64,000 nucleotides of DNA from Micromonospora sp. WMMD882 (GCF_027497255.1 NZ_CP114903.1:3906001-3970000), one strand, 5' to 3'; positions 34,877 to 42,970 are shown, counted from the stretch's first letter. The notes: generated by a model from the letters alone, not told the origin. Numbers and translations: made by a program.

Positions 34877-36556
34877 GTGAGCGGTGGACCGCTGATCGTG
34901 CAGTCGGACAAGACCCTGCTGCTGGAGATCGACCACCCGGACGCGCAGGCCTGCCGGATGGCCATCGCGCCCTTCGCCGAGCTGGAGCGCTCCCCGGAGC
35001 ACGTGCACACGTACCGGCTGACCCCGCTCGGGTTGTGGAACGCCCGCGCCGCCGGCCACGACGCCGAGGGCGTGGTGGACGCGCTGATCATGTACTCCCG
35101 CTACCCGGTGCCGCACGCGCTGCTCGTCGACGTGGCCGACACCATGGACCGGTACGGCCGGCTCCAGCTCGCCAACGACCCGGCGCACGGCCTGGTGCTG
35201 CGCGCCCTGGACCGGATGGTCCTGATCGAGGTGGCGAAGAGCAAGAAGCTCGCCGGCATGCTCGGCGCGAAACTCGACGACGACACCATCGCGGTGCACC
35301 CGTCCGAGCGGGGCCGGCTCAAGCAGGCGCTGCTCAAGCTCGGCTGGCCGGCGGAGGACCTGGCCGGGTACGTCGACGGCGAGGCGCACCCGATCGAGCT
35401 GGCCGAATCCGGCAAGGACGGCGGGAAGCCGTTCACGCTGCGGTCTTACCAGCGGGAGGCGGTGGAGGCGTTCTGGGCCGGCGGGTCCGGCGTGGTGGTG
35501 CTGCCCTGCGGCGCGGGCAAGACCCTGGTCGGCGCGGCGGCGATGGCCGAGGCGAAGGCGACCACGCTGATCCTGGTCACCAACACCGTCGCCGGCCGGC
35601 AGTGGAAACGCGAGCTGATCGCCCGCACCTCGCTGACCGAGGAGGAGATCGGCGAGTACTCGGGCGAGCGCAAGGAGATCCGCCCGGTCACCATCGCCAC
35701 GTACCAGGTGCTCACCGCGCGGCGCGGCGGCGCGTTCACCCACCTGGACCTGTTCGGCGCGCGGGACTGGGGCCTGGTCGTCTACGACGAGGTGCACCTG
35801 CTGCCCGCGCCGATCTTCCGGTTCACCGCGGACCTCCAGGCCCGTCGCCGGCTCGGCCTGACCGCGACCCTGGTCCGCGAGGACGGCCGGGAGGGTGACG
35901 TGTTCAGCCTGATCGGTCCCAAGCGGTACGACGCGCCGTGGAAGGACATCGAGCAGCAGGGCTGGATCGCCCCGGCCGAGTGCACCGAGGTACGGGTGAC
36001 GCTGACCGAGGCCGAGCGGCTGTCGTACGCGACGGCGGAGGCCGAGGAACGCTACCGGATGGCGGCGACCGCCCGCACCAAGCTGCCCGTGGTGAAGGCA
36101 CTGGTCGGGCGGCACGCCGACGACCAGGTGCTGGTGATCGGCGCGTACATCGACCAGTTGCACCAGCTCGGGGAATACCTCGACGCCCCGATCGTGCAGG
36201 GGTCCACCACCAACAGGGAACGCGAACGCCTCTTCGACGCGTTCCGCACCGGGGAGGTCCGCACCCTGGTCATCTCGAAGGTCGGCAACTTCTCCATCGA
36301 CCTGCCCGAGGCGGCGGTGGCGATCCAGGTGTCCGGCACGTTCGGCTCCCGCCAGGAGGAGGCGCAGCGCCTCGGCCGGGTGCTCCGCCCGAAGGCCGAC
36401 GGCCGGCAGGCGCACTTCTACACCGTGGTCTCCCGGGACACCATCGACACCGAGTACGCCGCCCACCGCCAGCGTTTCCTCGCCGAGCAGGGGTACGCGT
36501 ACACGATCGTCGACGCCGACGACGTCCTCGGCCCGCCCCTGCCCACCGTCGACTGA
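34877..36556 (+). CDS. DNA repair helicase, XPB family (SF2)
   Basis: 559 residues. Walker A LPCGAGKT is near residue 211, the DEAH-box variant YDEVHLL near 304, motif III GLTAT, and motif VI QRLGRVLRP near 500. The N-terminal ~170 residues are the damage-recognition-like region of bacterial and archaeal XPB. Such enzymes unwind DNA 3' to 5'; their repair role in actinobacteria is not settled. The GTG at 34877 follows GAGGGAGGAAATCCGC; earlier in-frame starts lack a ribosome site. A TAGGGT at 34828-34833 could be the -10 element. Confidence 0.95.
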   Translation: MSGGPLIVQSDKTLLLEIDHPDAQACRMAIAPFAELERSPEHVHTYRLTPLGLWNARAAGHDAEGVVDALIMYSRYPVPHALLVDVADTMDRYGRLQLANDPAHGLVLRALDRMVLIEVAKSKKLAGMLGAKLDDDTIAVHPSERGRLKQALLKLGWPAEDLAGYVDGEAHPIELAESGKDGGKPFTLRSYQREAVEAFWAGGSGVVVLPCGAGKTLVGAAAMAEAKATTLILVTNTVAGRQWKRELIARTSLTEEEIGEYSGERKEIRPVTIATYQVLTARRGGAFTHLDLFGARDWGLVVYDEVHLLPAPIFRFTADLQARRRLGLTATLVREDGREGDVFSLIGPKRYDAPWKDIEQQGWIAPAECTEVRVTLTEAERLSYATAEAEERYRMAATARTKLPVVKALVGRHADDQVLVIGAYIDQLHQLGEYLDAPIVQGSTTNRERERLFDAFRTGEVRTLVISKVGNFSIDLPEAAVAIQVSGTFGSRQEEAQRLGRVLRPKADGRQAHFYTVVSRDTIDTEYAAHRQRFLAEQGYAYTIVDADDVLGPPLPTVD

Positions 36557-36640
36557 CCAGGCTCGCCGAACGTGACTGACCCGGCACACCGGGCTCAGGG
36601 TGCAAGAATAGGAGTGGTGCCGTCCGAGGAGGTGAATCCG

Positions 36641-36838
36641 ATGTACAGCAATGCGGAGCAGATCCCCGAGTGGCCGACCGCTGAGCACGTACCGGCGGAG
36701 GAGTTGGCCCGCCGACAGGGTGTCCAGCCGATCACTTCGATTGATGACCTCGCCTGCCCCGACCTGTTCGACTCCGACGAGGAGTTGGATGATTTCCTCG
36801 CCGACCTCTACGCCTCCCGACGGGCGAACGCGGCGTGA
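36641..36838 (+). CDS. VapB-like antitoxin (orphan)
   Basis: 65 residues from ATG 36641, with GAGGAGG nine bases upstream. The acidic C-terminus (FDSDEELDDFLADLYASRRA) is the toxin-wrapping tail typical of antitoxins paired with PIN-domain ribonucleases; the N-terminus ending PITSIDDLACPD is also familiar in this group. There is no obvious DNA-binding fold. Its stop overlaps the GTG of the next gene (GTGA), as in intact vapBC operons, but that toxin gene is destroyed. Function as a solitary antitoxin is conjecture. Confidence 0.72.
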   Translation: MYSNAEQIPEWPTAEHVPAEELARRQGVQPITSIDDLACPDLFDSDEELDDFLADLYASRRANAA

Positions 36839-36922
36839 GTCTGGTCGTCCTGGACACCGATGTCGCCTCGGCCCGCCGACTTCGCCGAGTACGACGGCCT
36901 TCGCCTTTTCGACGTCTCATAG
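36835..36922 (+). pseudogene. VapC/PIN toxin remnant with internal deletion
   Basis: The GTG frame opens with SLVVLDTDVAS, the canonical first strand of a PIN ribonuclease with its catalytic Asp. Twelve codons in, similarity stops. From 36878, shifted by one base, the sequence encodes DFAEYDGLRLFDVS and a stop (36920-36922), the usual last residues of VapC proteins. About 100-110 codons of a ~135-codon gene are therefore missing, with a frame change at the join. The residual GTG frame runs on ~100 codons as unrelated sequence. Confidence 0.75.
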
Positions 36923-36966
36923 CCCTCGCCGAGCCAGTGCCGGACGGCCGGGCCCAGCCGCGCCCG

Positions 36967-37632
36967 TCAGGACTGCTCCACCAGCCGCAGGACGTCGTTC
37001 ACGATCTCCTCGTCCACCCGGCGTACGGAGAACATCCGGTCGTACGTGTCGAACGTGGCGAGGTACAGCAGCGACGGATCCTCGGGCAGCAGCAGCGCTT
37101 TTGCGGGGGGCGGGAGGTCGGGAGCGTGGAACTGCCCGTAGTAGACGCGTAGGAACTCCTCCTGACGCCAGGGAAACACCCGACGATCGCCGACGAACAC
37201 GGCGGCGTCGACCCCCTCCCGCGCCTCGGACACCTGCACGTCCCGCTTGCGGTGGTAACGGCCGAGGTAGCGGGCGTGGGAGGGAGCTCTCTGCCGGAGA
37301 TTGTCGTTGCCGAACCGCACGGACGCCTGGCTGAACGAGACGAAACGCCCGCCGGTGGTAAGGAAGCATCGGCTCAGCGTCCACCCCTGCGCCACGTCGA
37401 TCAGCCGGCTGCCGAAGGCGCCGTCGACACCTGCCACGGCCCGCTGCGGGGCGACCCCGTTGCGTACCAGCGCGTCGCGTGCCCCGGTGCCGAGCACGGC
37501 CAGCCTGTTTGCCGCTTCGGCCGGCGCTGTCGCGTTGGCCTGCCGGAATTCGTCGAGGAGCCGTTCCTTCGTCGTCCTGGCCTCCTGTCGGGCGTTCTGC
37601 GCCTGCTACAACCGCTTTTCGAAGTCCGACAT
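36967..37632 (-). pseudogene. Hypothetical coiled-coil protein gene with amber codon at position 9
   Basis: ATG 37632 is well placed behind GGAAGGAA and begins MSDFEKRL, then TAG (37606-37608). Translation past the stop stays convincing for 212 codons: QAQNARQEARTTKERLLDEF coiled coil, then a globular domain ending VDEEIVNDVLRLVEQS. No alternative start occurs until GTG 37497, which would remove the coiled coil and give 176 residues. CAG to TAG is a single transition. I do not recognise the family. It may be a pseudogene, a truncated but functional protein, or a recoded gene. Confidence 0.65.
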
Positions 37633-37743
37633 GCAGATGATTCCTTCCGGGCCGGGACACCAGCGCGAAGGCTACGGCCGGAGCCGGGGCCGGGTCCAGA
37701 ATGGACCGGGCCAACCTCCGGGCAGAGTGGTAACTGTTCGCAG

Positions 37744-37770
37744 CCTGTCGAGCTGCCCCGGATCTGGGGC
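37744..37770. repeat. Dispersed palindromic element, single copy (locus 3)
   Basis: CCTGTCGAGCTGCCCC (37744-37759) is identical to the left arm of locus 1, followed by GGATCT and GGGGC, forming a GCCCC/GGGGC hairpin; the right arm then degenerates. It lies in the 253-base gap between the divergent amber-codon gene and the NB-ARC fragment; nothing else was found there. Confidence 0.75.
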
Positions 37771-37885
37771 ACAGTCGGGCGGCCCGCCGCCGCTGCCGCC
37801 ACGGCCGATGGGCCACGGGTGCGTGAATACGGTTCAATAGGCGGTCGACTGCTGGTCATCTGGGCGTGGCGGAGGGTGATCCACT

Positions 37886-38419
37886 GTGCGGCTCCGGGAC
37901 CGCCGACCATGGTCGCCACTGGCGGCCACGTTCCTGCTGGCTGCCGTCGCGGTGCTCACGGCCACGGTGGGCACCCTGCTCGCGTTGGCGGTCAACGCGG
38001 CCAGCGAGCAGCAACGCTGGCCGTGGGGGCTGGACCTCGTCCAGCGGTACCCGTTCCCCTCTGTGCTGGTGGCGACGCTGCTCGCCGTCGTCCTCGGCGC
38101 GGTGGGCCTGTCGGCGCAGCGCAGCCGGGACGCGCTGACCACCGCACCGCCCGACGACCGGGCCGTCCCCACGCCCGGTCCGGAGCCGGAGCGACCCGCG
38201 CGCACCCGGATGGCGGACGCGCCGCTGGGCGAGCTGCCCCCGGTGGTACGGGGACGGGACGCGCTGATCGGTGACATCCTGACCCCGGCCGCCTCCGGGG
38301 CGCCCCGGGTGCGGGTGGTCACCGGCATGGGCGGTCGCGGCAAGACGACGGTGGCGCTGGCGGCGGCGCGGGAGGCGCGTACCGCCGGTTGGCGGGTGTG
38401 GTGGGTGTCGGCGGTGGAC
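37886..38419 (+). pseudogene. N-terminal fragment of an NB-ARC/STAND ATPase
   Basis: From GTG 37886 the frame encodes two membrane helices (about residues 12-38 and 56-77), a linker with LPPVVRGRDALIGDIL, and an NB-ARC P-loop VVTGMGGRGKTTVAL (~146-160) followed by REARTAGWRVWWVSAVD. Proteins beginning this way in actinomycetes are normally 700-1,000 residues with TPR repeats. Here the gene breaks off at about residue 178 and joins a different gene. Walker B, sensor and repeat regions are absent, so it cannot be a functional STAND switch. Confidence 0.75.
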
Positions 38420-38516
38420 CGCGCTCGCCGCCGTGCGCGACGAGAACGCGCGGATCAAGGCCGCGCTCCGGGCCTGGCAGAGCGAGTACGCGACGCACGG
38501 GCCGGACCGGCGATGA
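38418..38516 (+). pseudogene. C-terminal fragment of DivIVA-like gene
   Basis: In the frame one base from the NB-ARC fragment, 32 codons encode TALAAVRDENARIKAALRAW and a short tail. This closely parallels the end of the intact DivIVA-like protein at 59179-59472 (TALDAVREENARIKNALRDW). Its TGA overlaps the ATG of the next gene (ATGA), the same junction as at the intact locus, which confirms that this is the remnant of the first gene of that module. Confidence 0.8.
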
Positions 38517-38800
38517 CCGTACGGCAGCAGCGGTGGGTGATCCACGTGCCGGTGGTCGTACCCGATCTGCACCGGGCCCGGCTCTTCGCGCGCACCGCGA
38601 CGCGCGCCCTGGCGCTGCTCACCGCCCGGGTGGACGCCGGGGAGGTGACCGTCTCGACCGAGGACGACCAGGGCGTACGGCACCGGGTGTTCTGTGACCG
38701 GCGGCTGCCCGGCGGCGGCCGGTGTGGCCTGCCCACCGACCACGGCGTGCCCTGCGTCCGCCGGGCGCGCGGCGGCGGCCCGGCCCGGGTCCGACGTTAG
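38513..38800 (+). CDS. Small Cys/His protein, second gene of DivIVA-linked module (copy 1)
   Basis: 95 residues from ATG 38513. A beta-alpha-like N-terminus (RWVIHVPVVVPDLHRARLF) and a middle with VDAGEVTVSTED are followed by VFCDRRLPGGGRCGLPTDHG ... PC: a C-x9-C-x5-H-x3-C pattern shared exactly with the protein at 58868-59182, suggesting metal binding. The two proteins share most residues over 85 positions. Family unknown to me. Its coupled partner is truncated here, so expression may depend on the chimeric upstream sequence. Confidence 0.75.
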   Translation: MTVRQQRWVIHVPVVVPDLHRARLFARTATRALALLTARVDAGEVTVSTEDDQGVRHRVFCDRRLPGGGRCGLPTDHGVPCVRRARGGGPARVRR

Positions 38801-38862
38801 GCGTCGACGCAGCACGGGTGCGGGTCGGACCGGTCGTGCCGGCCGGGACCGGGCGGGTTGCC

Positions 38863-38891
38863 GTGCCCCGTATCTGGGGCAGCTCCAAAGG
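38863..38891. repeat. Dispersed palindromic element, single copy (locus 4)
   Basis: GGGGCAGCTCCAAAGG (38876-38891) is identical to the right arm of locus 2, preceded by GTGCCCCGTATCT which completes a GCCCC/GGGGC hairpin. It lies in the 288-base gap before the multicopper oxidase; the rest of that gap holds no gene. Confidence 0.75.
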
Positions 38892-39088
38892 CTCTCGCGG
38901 AGTACCCCACTCCCCGGCCGCCGGGGGCACGTCGCGGCCGTCGAGGGCGTGGCCCAGACTCCGGGCCGGACCGCCTTTTCTGGACAGAAGCGGAAAAAGT
39001 CGGGTTCGTGACAGTCGACCGGGTGGCCCGTCCCGCAGGGTGCCAGATAGGACGAGCGGGAAACCCCAGCTCAGAGGGGACGTGGCCC

Positions 39089-41032
39089 ATGACGACGCGT
39101 CGCAGGCTCCTGCTCGGCGGGGCCGCCGCCTTCGCGGCCGGTTCGGTCACCGGAGCCGCCACCGGCTCCGCGGCCCACCCCGCCACCACCGACCCCGACC
39201 CGGCCGCCGGGGGCAGCCGGCGACGGCGGGAAGGGTCGGGGCTCGACCCGACGGGCATCCCCCGGTACGTCACGCCGCTGGCGGTGCCGCCGGTGATGCC
39301 GCCGACGGCCAGCGGGCCGGCACTCGACCGTTACCTGATCGGGGTACGCCAGTTCCGGCAGCGGATCCTGCCGCCCGGCTTCCCGGCCACCACGGTCTGG
39401 GGGTACGGCGCGCTGAACCAGCCTGCCACGTTCGGCTTCCCCGCCGCGACCATCGAGGCGCGGGTCGGTCGGCCGGTGCGGGTGACCTGGGTCAACGACC
39501 TGGTCGACGGGTACGGGCGTTACCGTCCGCACCTGCTGGCCGTCGACCCGACGCTGCACTGGGCGAACCCGCCCGGCGGCGTGACCGGGCGGGACTCCCG
39601 GCCCACGTTCAGCTCGACGCCCGGACCGTACCGGGGGCCGGTGCCGATCGTCACGCACCTGCACGGCGGCCACACCCGGCAGGAGAGCGACGGCTACCCG
39701 GAAGCCTGGTACCTGCCGGTCGCGCGGAACATTCCCGCCGGGTACGCCCGGGTCGGCACCTTCCACGACCGGTTCCGGGCCGGGTTCGCCGCCCGGTACG
39801 GGGTGCGCTGGCCGGCCGGCACGGCGGTCTTCCAGTACGACAACGACCAGCGCCCGACCACCGAGTGGTACCACGACCACGTGCTCGGCCTCACCCGGCT
39901 GAACGTGTACGCCGGGCTGGCCGGCTTCTACCTGCTGCGCGGCGGCGTCGACCTGCCGCCGGGGGTGCTGCCCGGCCCCGCGCCGACGTTGGGCGAGCCG
40001 CCGGGCACCCGGCACCACGAGATCCCGCTCGCCATTCAGGACCGCTCCTTCGACCGGGACGGCTCACTGTTCTACCCGACCAACCGGTCCTTCTTCGACG
40101 ACGCCGGCCCGTACCTGCCGGACGGGCCGTTCCCGCCGATCTGGAATCCGGAGTTCTTCGGCGACACCATGCTGGTCAACGGCCGCACCTGGCCGAGCCT
40201 GACGGTCGAGCCACGGCGTTACCGGTTCCGGCTGCTCAACGGGTGCAACTCACGGTTCCTGCTGCTCGCCGTCGCGGCCGACCCGCTCGCGGCCCGCCCG
40301 GTGCGCGCGGCCCTGCCGTTCTGGCAGATCGGCAACGACGGTGGCTTCCTGACCCGGCCGGTACGCCTGGACCGGGTGCTGCTCGGCCCCGCCGAACGGG
40401 CCGACGTGATCGTGGACTTCACCGGCCTGCCCGAAGGCACCCGGTTGTACCTGGTCAACGAGGGACCGGACGGGCCGTTCACCGGCGGCGACCAGGCGCC
40501 CGCCGAGCCGACCACCACCGGTCAGGTGCTGCGGTTCGTGGTGGGCGCCCGACGTGGACCGGACCGCAGCGTCCCGCCGGAGCGCCTGACCCTGCCGGCG
40601 GTCGCGCCGCTCGGCCCGGCCAGCGTGGTCCGCCGGCTCGCCCTCGGCGAGGAGACGAGCGGGGACCAGCCGGTCGAGCTGCTGCTCGGCACGGTCGACG
40701 CGGCCGGGAACCCGACCCTGCTGCCGTGGCACGCGCCGGTCACCGAACGGCCGACCCTCGGCGCGACGGAGATCTGGGAATTCCACAACCCGACCGAGGA
40801 CGCGCATCCGGTGCACCTGCACCAGTCGACGTTCGAGGTGTTGGGGCGGGGCGTGGACGGCGCCCGCCCGCCAGGGCCCGGGGAGCTCGGCCGTAAGGAC
40901 ACGGTGCTCGCGTACCCGGGGGACGTGACCCGGTTGCGGGTCCGTTTCGACCTGCCCGGCCGGTACGTGTGGCACTGCCACATTCTGGAACACGAGGACA
41001 ACGAGATGATGCGTCCGTTCCAGGTGGGCTGA
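39089..41032 (+). CDS. Tat-exported multicopper oxidase
   Basis: 647 residues. The signal is twin-arginine (TRRRLLLGG then an Ala-rich stretch). All four copper-ligand motifs are visible in order: THLHGGH (~191), EWYHDHVLG (~272), HPVHLHQSTFEV (~572) and WHCHILEHEDNEMM (~630), where the Met is the axial T1 ligand. The three-cupredoxin layout resembles bilirubin oxidase, CotA and phenoxazinone synthase. It oxidises phenolics or metals outside the cell with oxygen. ATG 39089 is preceded by AGAGGGG. Confidence 0.93.
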   Translation: MTTRRRLLLGGAAAFAAGSVTGAATGSAAHPATTDPDPAAGGSRRRREGSGLDPTGIPRYVTPLAVPPVMPPTASGPALDRYLIGVRQFRQRILPPGFPATTVWGYGALNQPATFGFPAATIEARVGRPVRVTWVNDLVDGYGRYRPHLLAVDPTLHWANPPGGVTGRDSRPTFSSTPGPYRGPVPIVTHLHGGHTRQESDGYPEAWYLPVARNIPAGYARVGTFHDRFRAGFAARYGVRWPAGTAVFQYDNDQRPTTEWYHDHVLGLTRLNVYAGLAGFYLLRGGVDLPPGVLPGPAPTLGEPPGTRHHEIPLAIQDRSFDRDGSLFYPTNRSFFDDAGPYLPDGPFPPIWNPEFFGDTMLVNGRTWPSLTVEPRRYRFRLLNGCNSRFLLLAVAADPLAARPVRAALPFWQIGNDGGFLTRPVRLDRVLLGPAERADVIVDFTGLPEGTRLYLVNEGPDGPFTGGDQAPAEPTTTGQVLRFVVGARRGPDRSVPPERLTLPAVAPLGPASVVRRLALGEETSGDQPVELLLGTVDAAGNPTLLPWHAPVTERPTLGATEIWEFHNPTEDAHPVHLHQSTFEVLGRGVDGARPPGPGELGRKDTVLAYPGDVTRLRVRFDLPGRYVWHCHILEHEDNEMMRPFQVG

Positions 41033-41042
41033 GAACACGGGG

Positions 41043-41083
41043 CTGCCCCGCGCCGTCGGCCGTGGACCGGGGGCGCGGGGCAG
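41043..41083. terminator. Bidirectional terminator after multicopper oxidase
   Basis: Perfect 12-base arms CTGCCCCGCGCC (41043-41054) and GGCGCGGGGCAG (41072-41083) lie between the convergent oxidase and the small secreted protein gene. Confidence 0.65.
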
Positions 41084-41094
41084 TGACCGGTGGA

Positions 41095-41361
41095 TCAGTG
41101 CTTCTTGATGATGGCGTTCGGGATGAGCAGGCAGTCGGCCTTGTTGTCGCCGTCGTTCAGGTCCGCCACCAGGGCGTTGACGTCCACGAAGCCGCAGAGC
41201 AGGGCGGCCACGTCGACGCTCACCGCGTCGTGGATGACGATGTCGCCGACGGAGATGTCCACCAACTGCCCGCTCCCGGTCGCCTGCGCCGGCGCGGCGG
41301 CGGCGAACATGCCACCCACGGCGATGGTGGTGGCGACGAGGGTCTTGGCGAGACGGCCCAT
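41095..41361 (-). CDS. Small secreted protein with two cysteines
   Basis: 88 residues. Signal peptide with positive start (MGRLAK), hydrophobic core and cleavage predicted after AQA (~27). The ~61-residue mature protein alternates Val/Ile/Asp (LVDISVGDIVIHDAVSVDVA) and has two Cys (about 56 and 77) likely to form a disulfide. Size and composition recall chaplin-like surface proteins, but the chaplin motif is absent, so I leave it unassigned. The ATG follows GGAGAAGAGGAAACA. Confidence 0.75.
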   Translation of the reverse strand: MGRLAKTLVATTIAVGGMFAAAAPAQATGSGQLVDISVGDIVIHDAVSVDVAALLCGFVDVNALVADLNDGDNKADCLLIPNAIIKKH

Positions 41362-41381
41362 TGTTTCCTCTTCTCCTGTCC

Positions 41382-41398
41382 GACGCCATTTTGGCGTC
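41382..41398. promoter_or_regulatory. Perfect dyad in the leader of the secreted-protein gene
   Basis: GACGCCA-TTT-TGGCGTC, 7-base arms with a three-base centre, 21 bases upstream of the ATG and immediately upstream of the ribosome site. Operator or leader hairpin. Confidence 0.5.
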
Positions 41399-41864
41399 CA
41401 CCGGTTTGCTTGAGAAAAAGTTAAGGCAGCAATTCCGCCCCGTCAACGGCCGCGCCGGGCGAGCAGCTTTCGCTCTCGATTTGCGGACCGCCCGGGCCGA
41501 TTCTAGGATCCCTGCCCCACTCGCCGCAGCCACTCCGCCGGGCCCGGAGAATCAGCAGCTCACCCATAATGCGGAAAGTTAAACCAGGTGTGCCCAAGTC
41601 GACAGGTGGCCGCGACCGGAGCCGACGGCCATCGCGCCTTGTTTCACCATTCGCACGGCGCACTGATCTCTCGTGATTATCACACAACACCACCATGACA
41701 ATTGTCCCAGGTCTACTGTGCACGGTCACCGGAAGACAGTTGTCCGGCCGGCCGGACGGGCCATCGGCGACCGCCGGTGAAGTGACCTGCGCCGGATCCA
41801 CTTGTGCCGGGGCGGAATCCCGGCCACCATGCGGTCAGTCACCACCACCGAGCCGGGAGGCCGC
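41399..41864. other. Gene-free divergent region, AT-richer than surroundings
   Basis: About 465 bases between the secreted-protein gene and the KAS III gene. Stretches at 41405-41435 and 41560-41720 are clearly AT-richer than the flanks (AAAAAGTTAAGG, GTGATTATCACACAACACC). It should hold promoters for both genes; no convincing open frame, tRNA or repeat was found. Confidence 0.5.
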
Positions 41865-42881
41865 GTGAACCCGGTCAGTCTCGTGGACGTCGGCAGCTAT
41901 CTGCCGCAGCAACGGGTGACCACGGACTTCTACGGCGGAGACGACGACGCGCTGCGCCAGAACATCATGTTCCGCTCGCCCCGGTACCGGCGGCACGTCG
42001 CCCCCGACGAGGACGCCGTCGACATGATCGAGCGGGCCGCCCGGCCGGTGCTGGAACGGGCGGCGGCGCGGGGTGACGGACCGCTGGACGTCCTGCTCAC
42101 CAACGTCCAGTTGCCGGACGTACCGTGGACCGGGGCGGGCACGGCGGTGGCGCACCGACTGGGCTGCGACCCGGGCTGGGTGCTCGACCTGCACAACGGC
42201 GGCTGCGTCTCGTTCGTCCACCTGCTGCGGATCGCCCGGCAGATCCTGCGCACCGGCGAGGCCCGCACCGCGCTGATCTGTTGCGTGCAGAACACGGCCG
42301 GGCAGATGTTCGCGCAGTCCGAGGTGCGGCGACGCTCGCACGCCTCGGTGCCCGGCGACGGCTGTGGGGTGGGCTACCTGCGGGTCGGCGACGAGTCCCC
42401 GATCCTCGACGTCGAGGTGCGCCACCTCGGCGAGCACGCCGGCGACATGGCGGTACGGCTGGAGGACGGGCGACGCTACTGGGAGCCGGGGCAGAGTCAA
42501 CTCGACGTCGAGTTCACCCCGACCAAGGTCCGGCAGATCATCGCGCGGGGAAACGCGCTGGTGCCCGAGGTGGTGTCCGCCGTCTGCGCGCGACTGGGCG
42601 TCGCCACCGCCGACATCGACCTGCTGGTCACCAACCAGCCGAACCGGCTGTTCCTGCGGCACTGGCGGGACGCGCTGGAGATCACCCCGGAGCGGCATCC
42701 GGACACCTTCGACGAGTACGGCAACCTGTTCGGCGCGGCGGTGCCGGTCACCCTGCACGAGGCGGTCCGCGCCGGCCGGCTCCGCCCGGGCGACCTGCTG
42801 ATGCTGGCCGGGTTCGCGCACGCCGGCGACTACGCCGCCGCCGCGGCCCTGCGCTGGCAGCCCCTCGACCAGCCCGGCTGA
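41865..42881 (+). CDS. Ketoacyl-ACP synthase III family protein with altered active site
   Basis: 338 residues from GTG 41865, chosen because GGGAGG lies six bases upstream (ATG 41829 also possible). Thiolase fold: the nucleophile Cys sits in HNGGCVSFVHLL (~114), and the third catalytic Asn region is EYGNLFGAAVPV (~289). Where KAS III enzymes have HQAN, this protein reads TNQPN (~266), replacing the catalytic His by Asn. A modified acyl transfer or a non-condensing role is therefore likely. No ACP or other PKS gene adjoins it, so the pathway is unknown. Confidence 0.85.
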   Translation: MNPVSLVDVGSYLPQQRVTTDFYGGDDDALRQNIMFRSPRYRRHVAPDEDAVDMIERAARPVLERAAARGDGPLDVLLTNVQLPDVPWTGAGTAVAHRLGCDPGWVLDLHNGGCVSFVHLLRIARQILRTGEARTALICCVQNTAGQMFAQSEVRRRSHASVPGDGCGVGYLRVGDESPILDVEVRHLGEHAGDMAVRLEDGRRYWEPGQSQLDVEFTPTKVRQIIARGNALVPEVVSAVCARLGVATADIDLLVTNQPNRLFLRHWRDALEITPERHPDTFDEYGNLFGAAVPVTLHEAVRAGRLRPGDLLMLAGFAHAGDYAAAAALRWQPLDQPG

Positions 42882-42887
42882 GCCGCC

Positions 42888-42941
42888 GGCCGCCCGACCG
42901 GCCCGGCTGGTCGGCGGTCCCGGCAGCGCGGGTGGGCGGCC
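42888..42941. terminator. Inverted repeat between convergent genes
   Basis: GGCCGCCC (42888-42895) and GGGCGGCC (42934-42941) start seven bases after the KAS III stop and precede the polymerase gene end. The loop is long; moderate support. Confidence 0.35.
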
Positions 42942-42970
42942 ACCCCGCCGGCCCGGGGCGGCCGGTCAGG

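Noticed and set aside
36835..37152. 105-residue plus-strand protein starting at the toxin GTG
   Set aside because: Only the first 12 codons are PIN-like; the rest runs antisense into the amber-codon gene and is read-through of a broken frame.
41043..41083. CTGCCCC/GGGGCAG hairpin as another member of the dispersed palindrome family
   Set aside because: Shares only the 7-base GC core; the flanking TGTCGA or TTTGGA parts are absent and the position fits an ordinary terminator.
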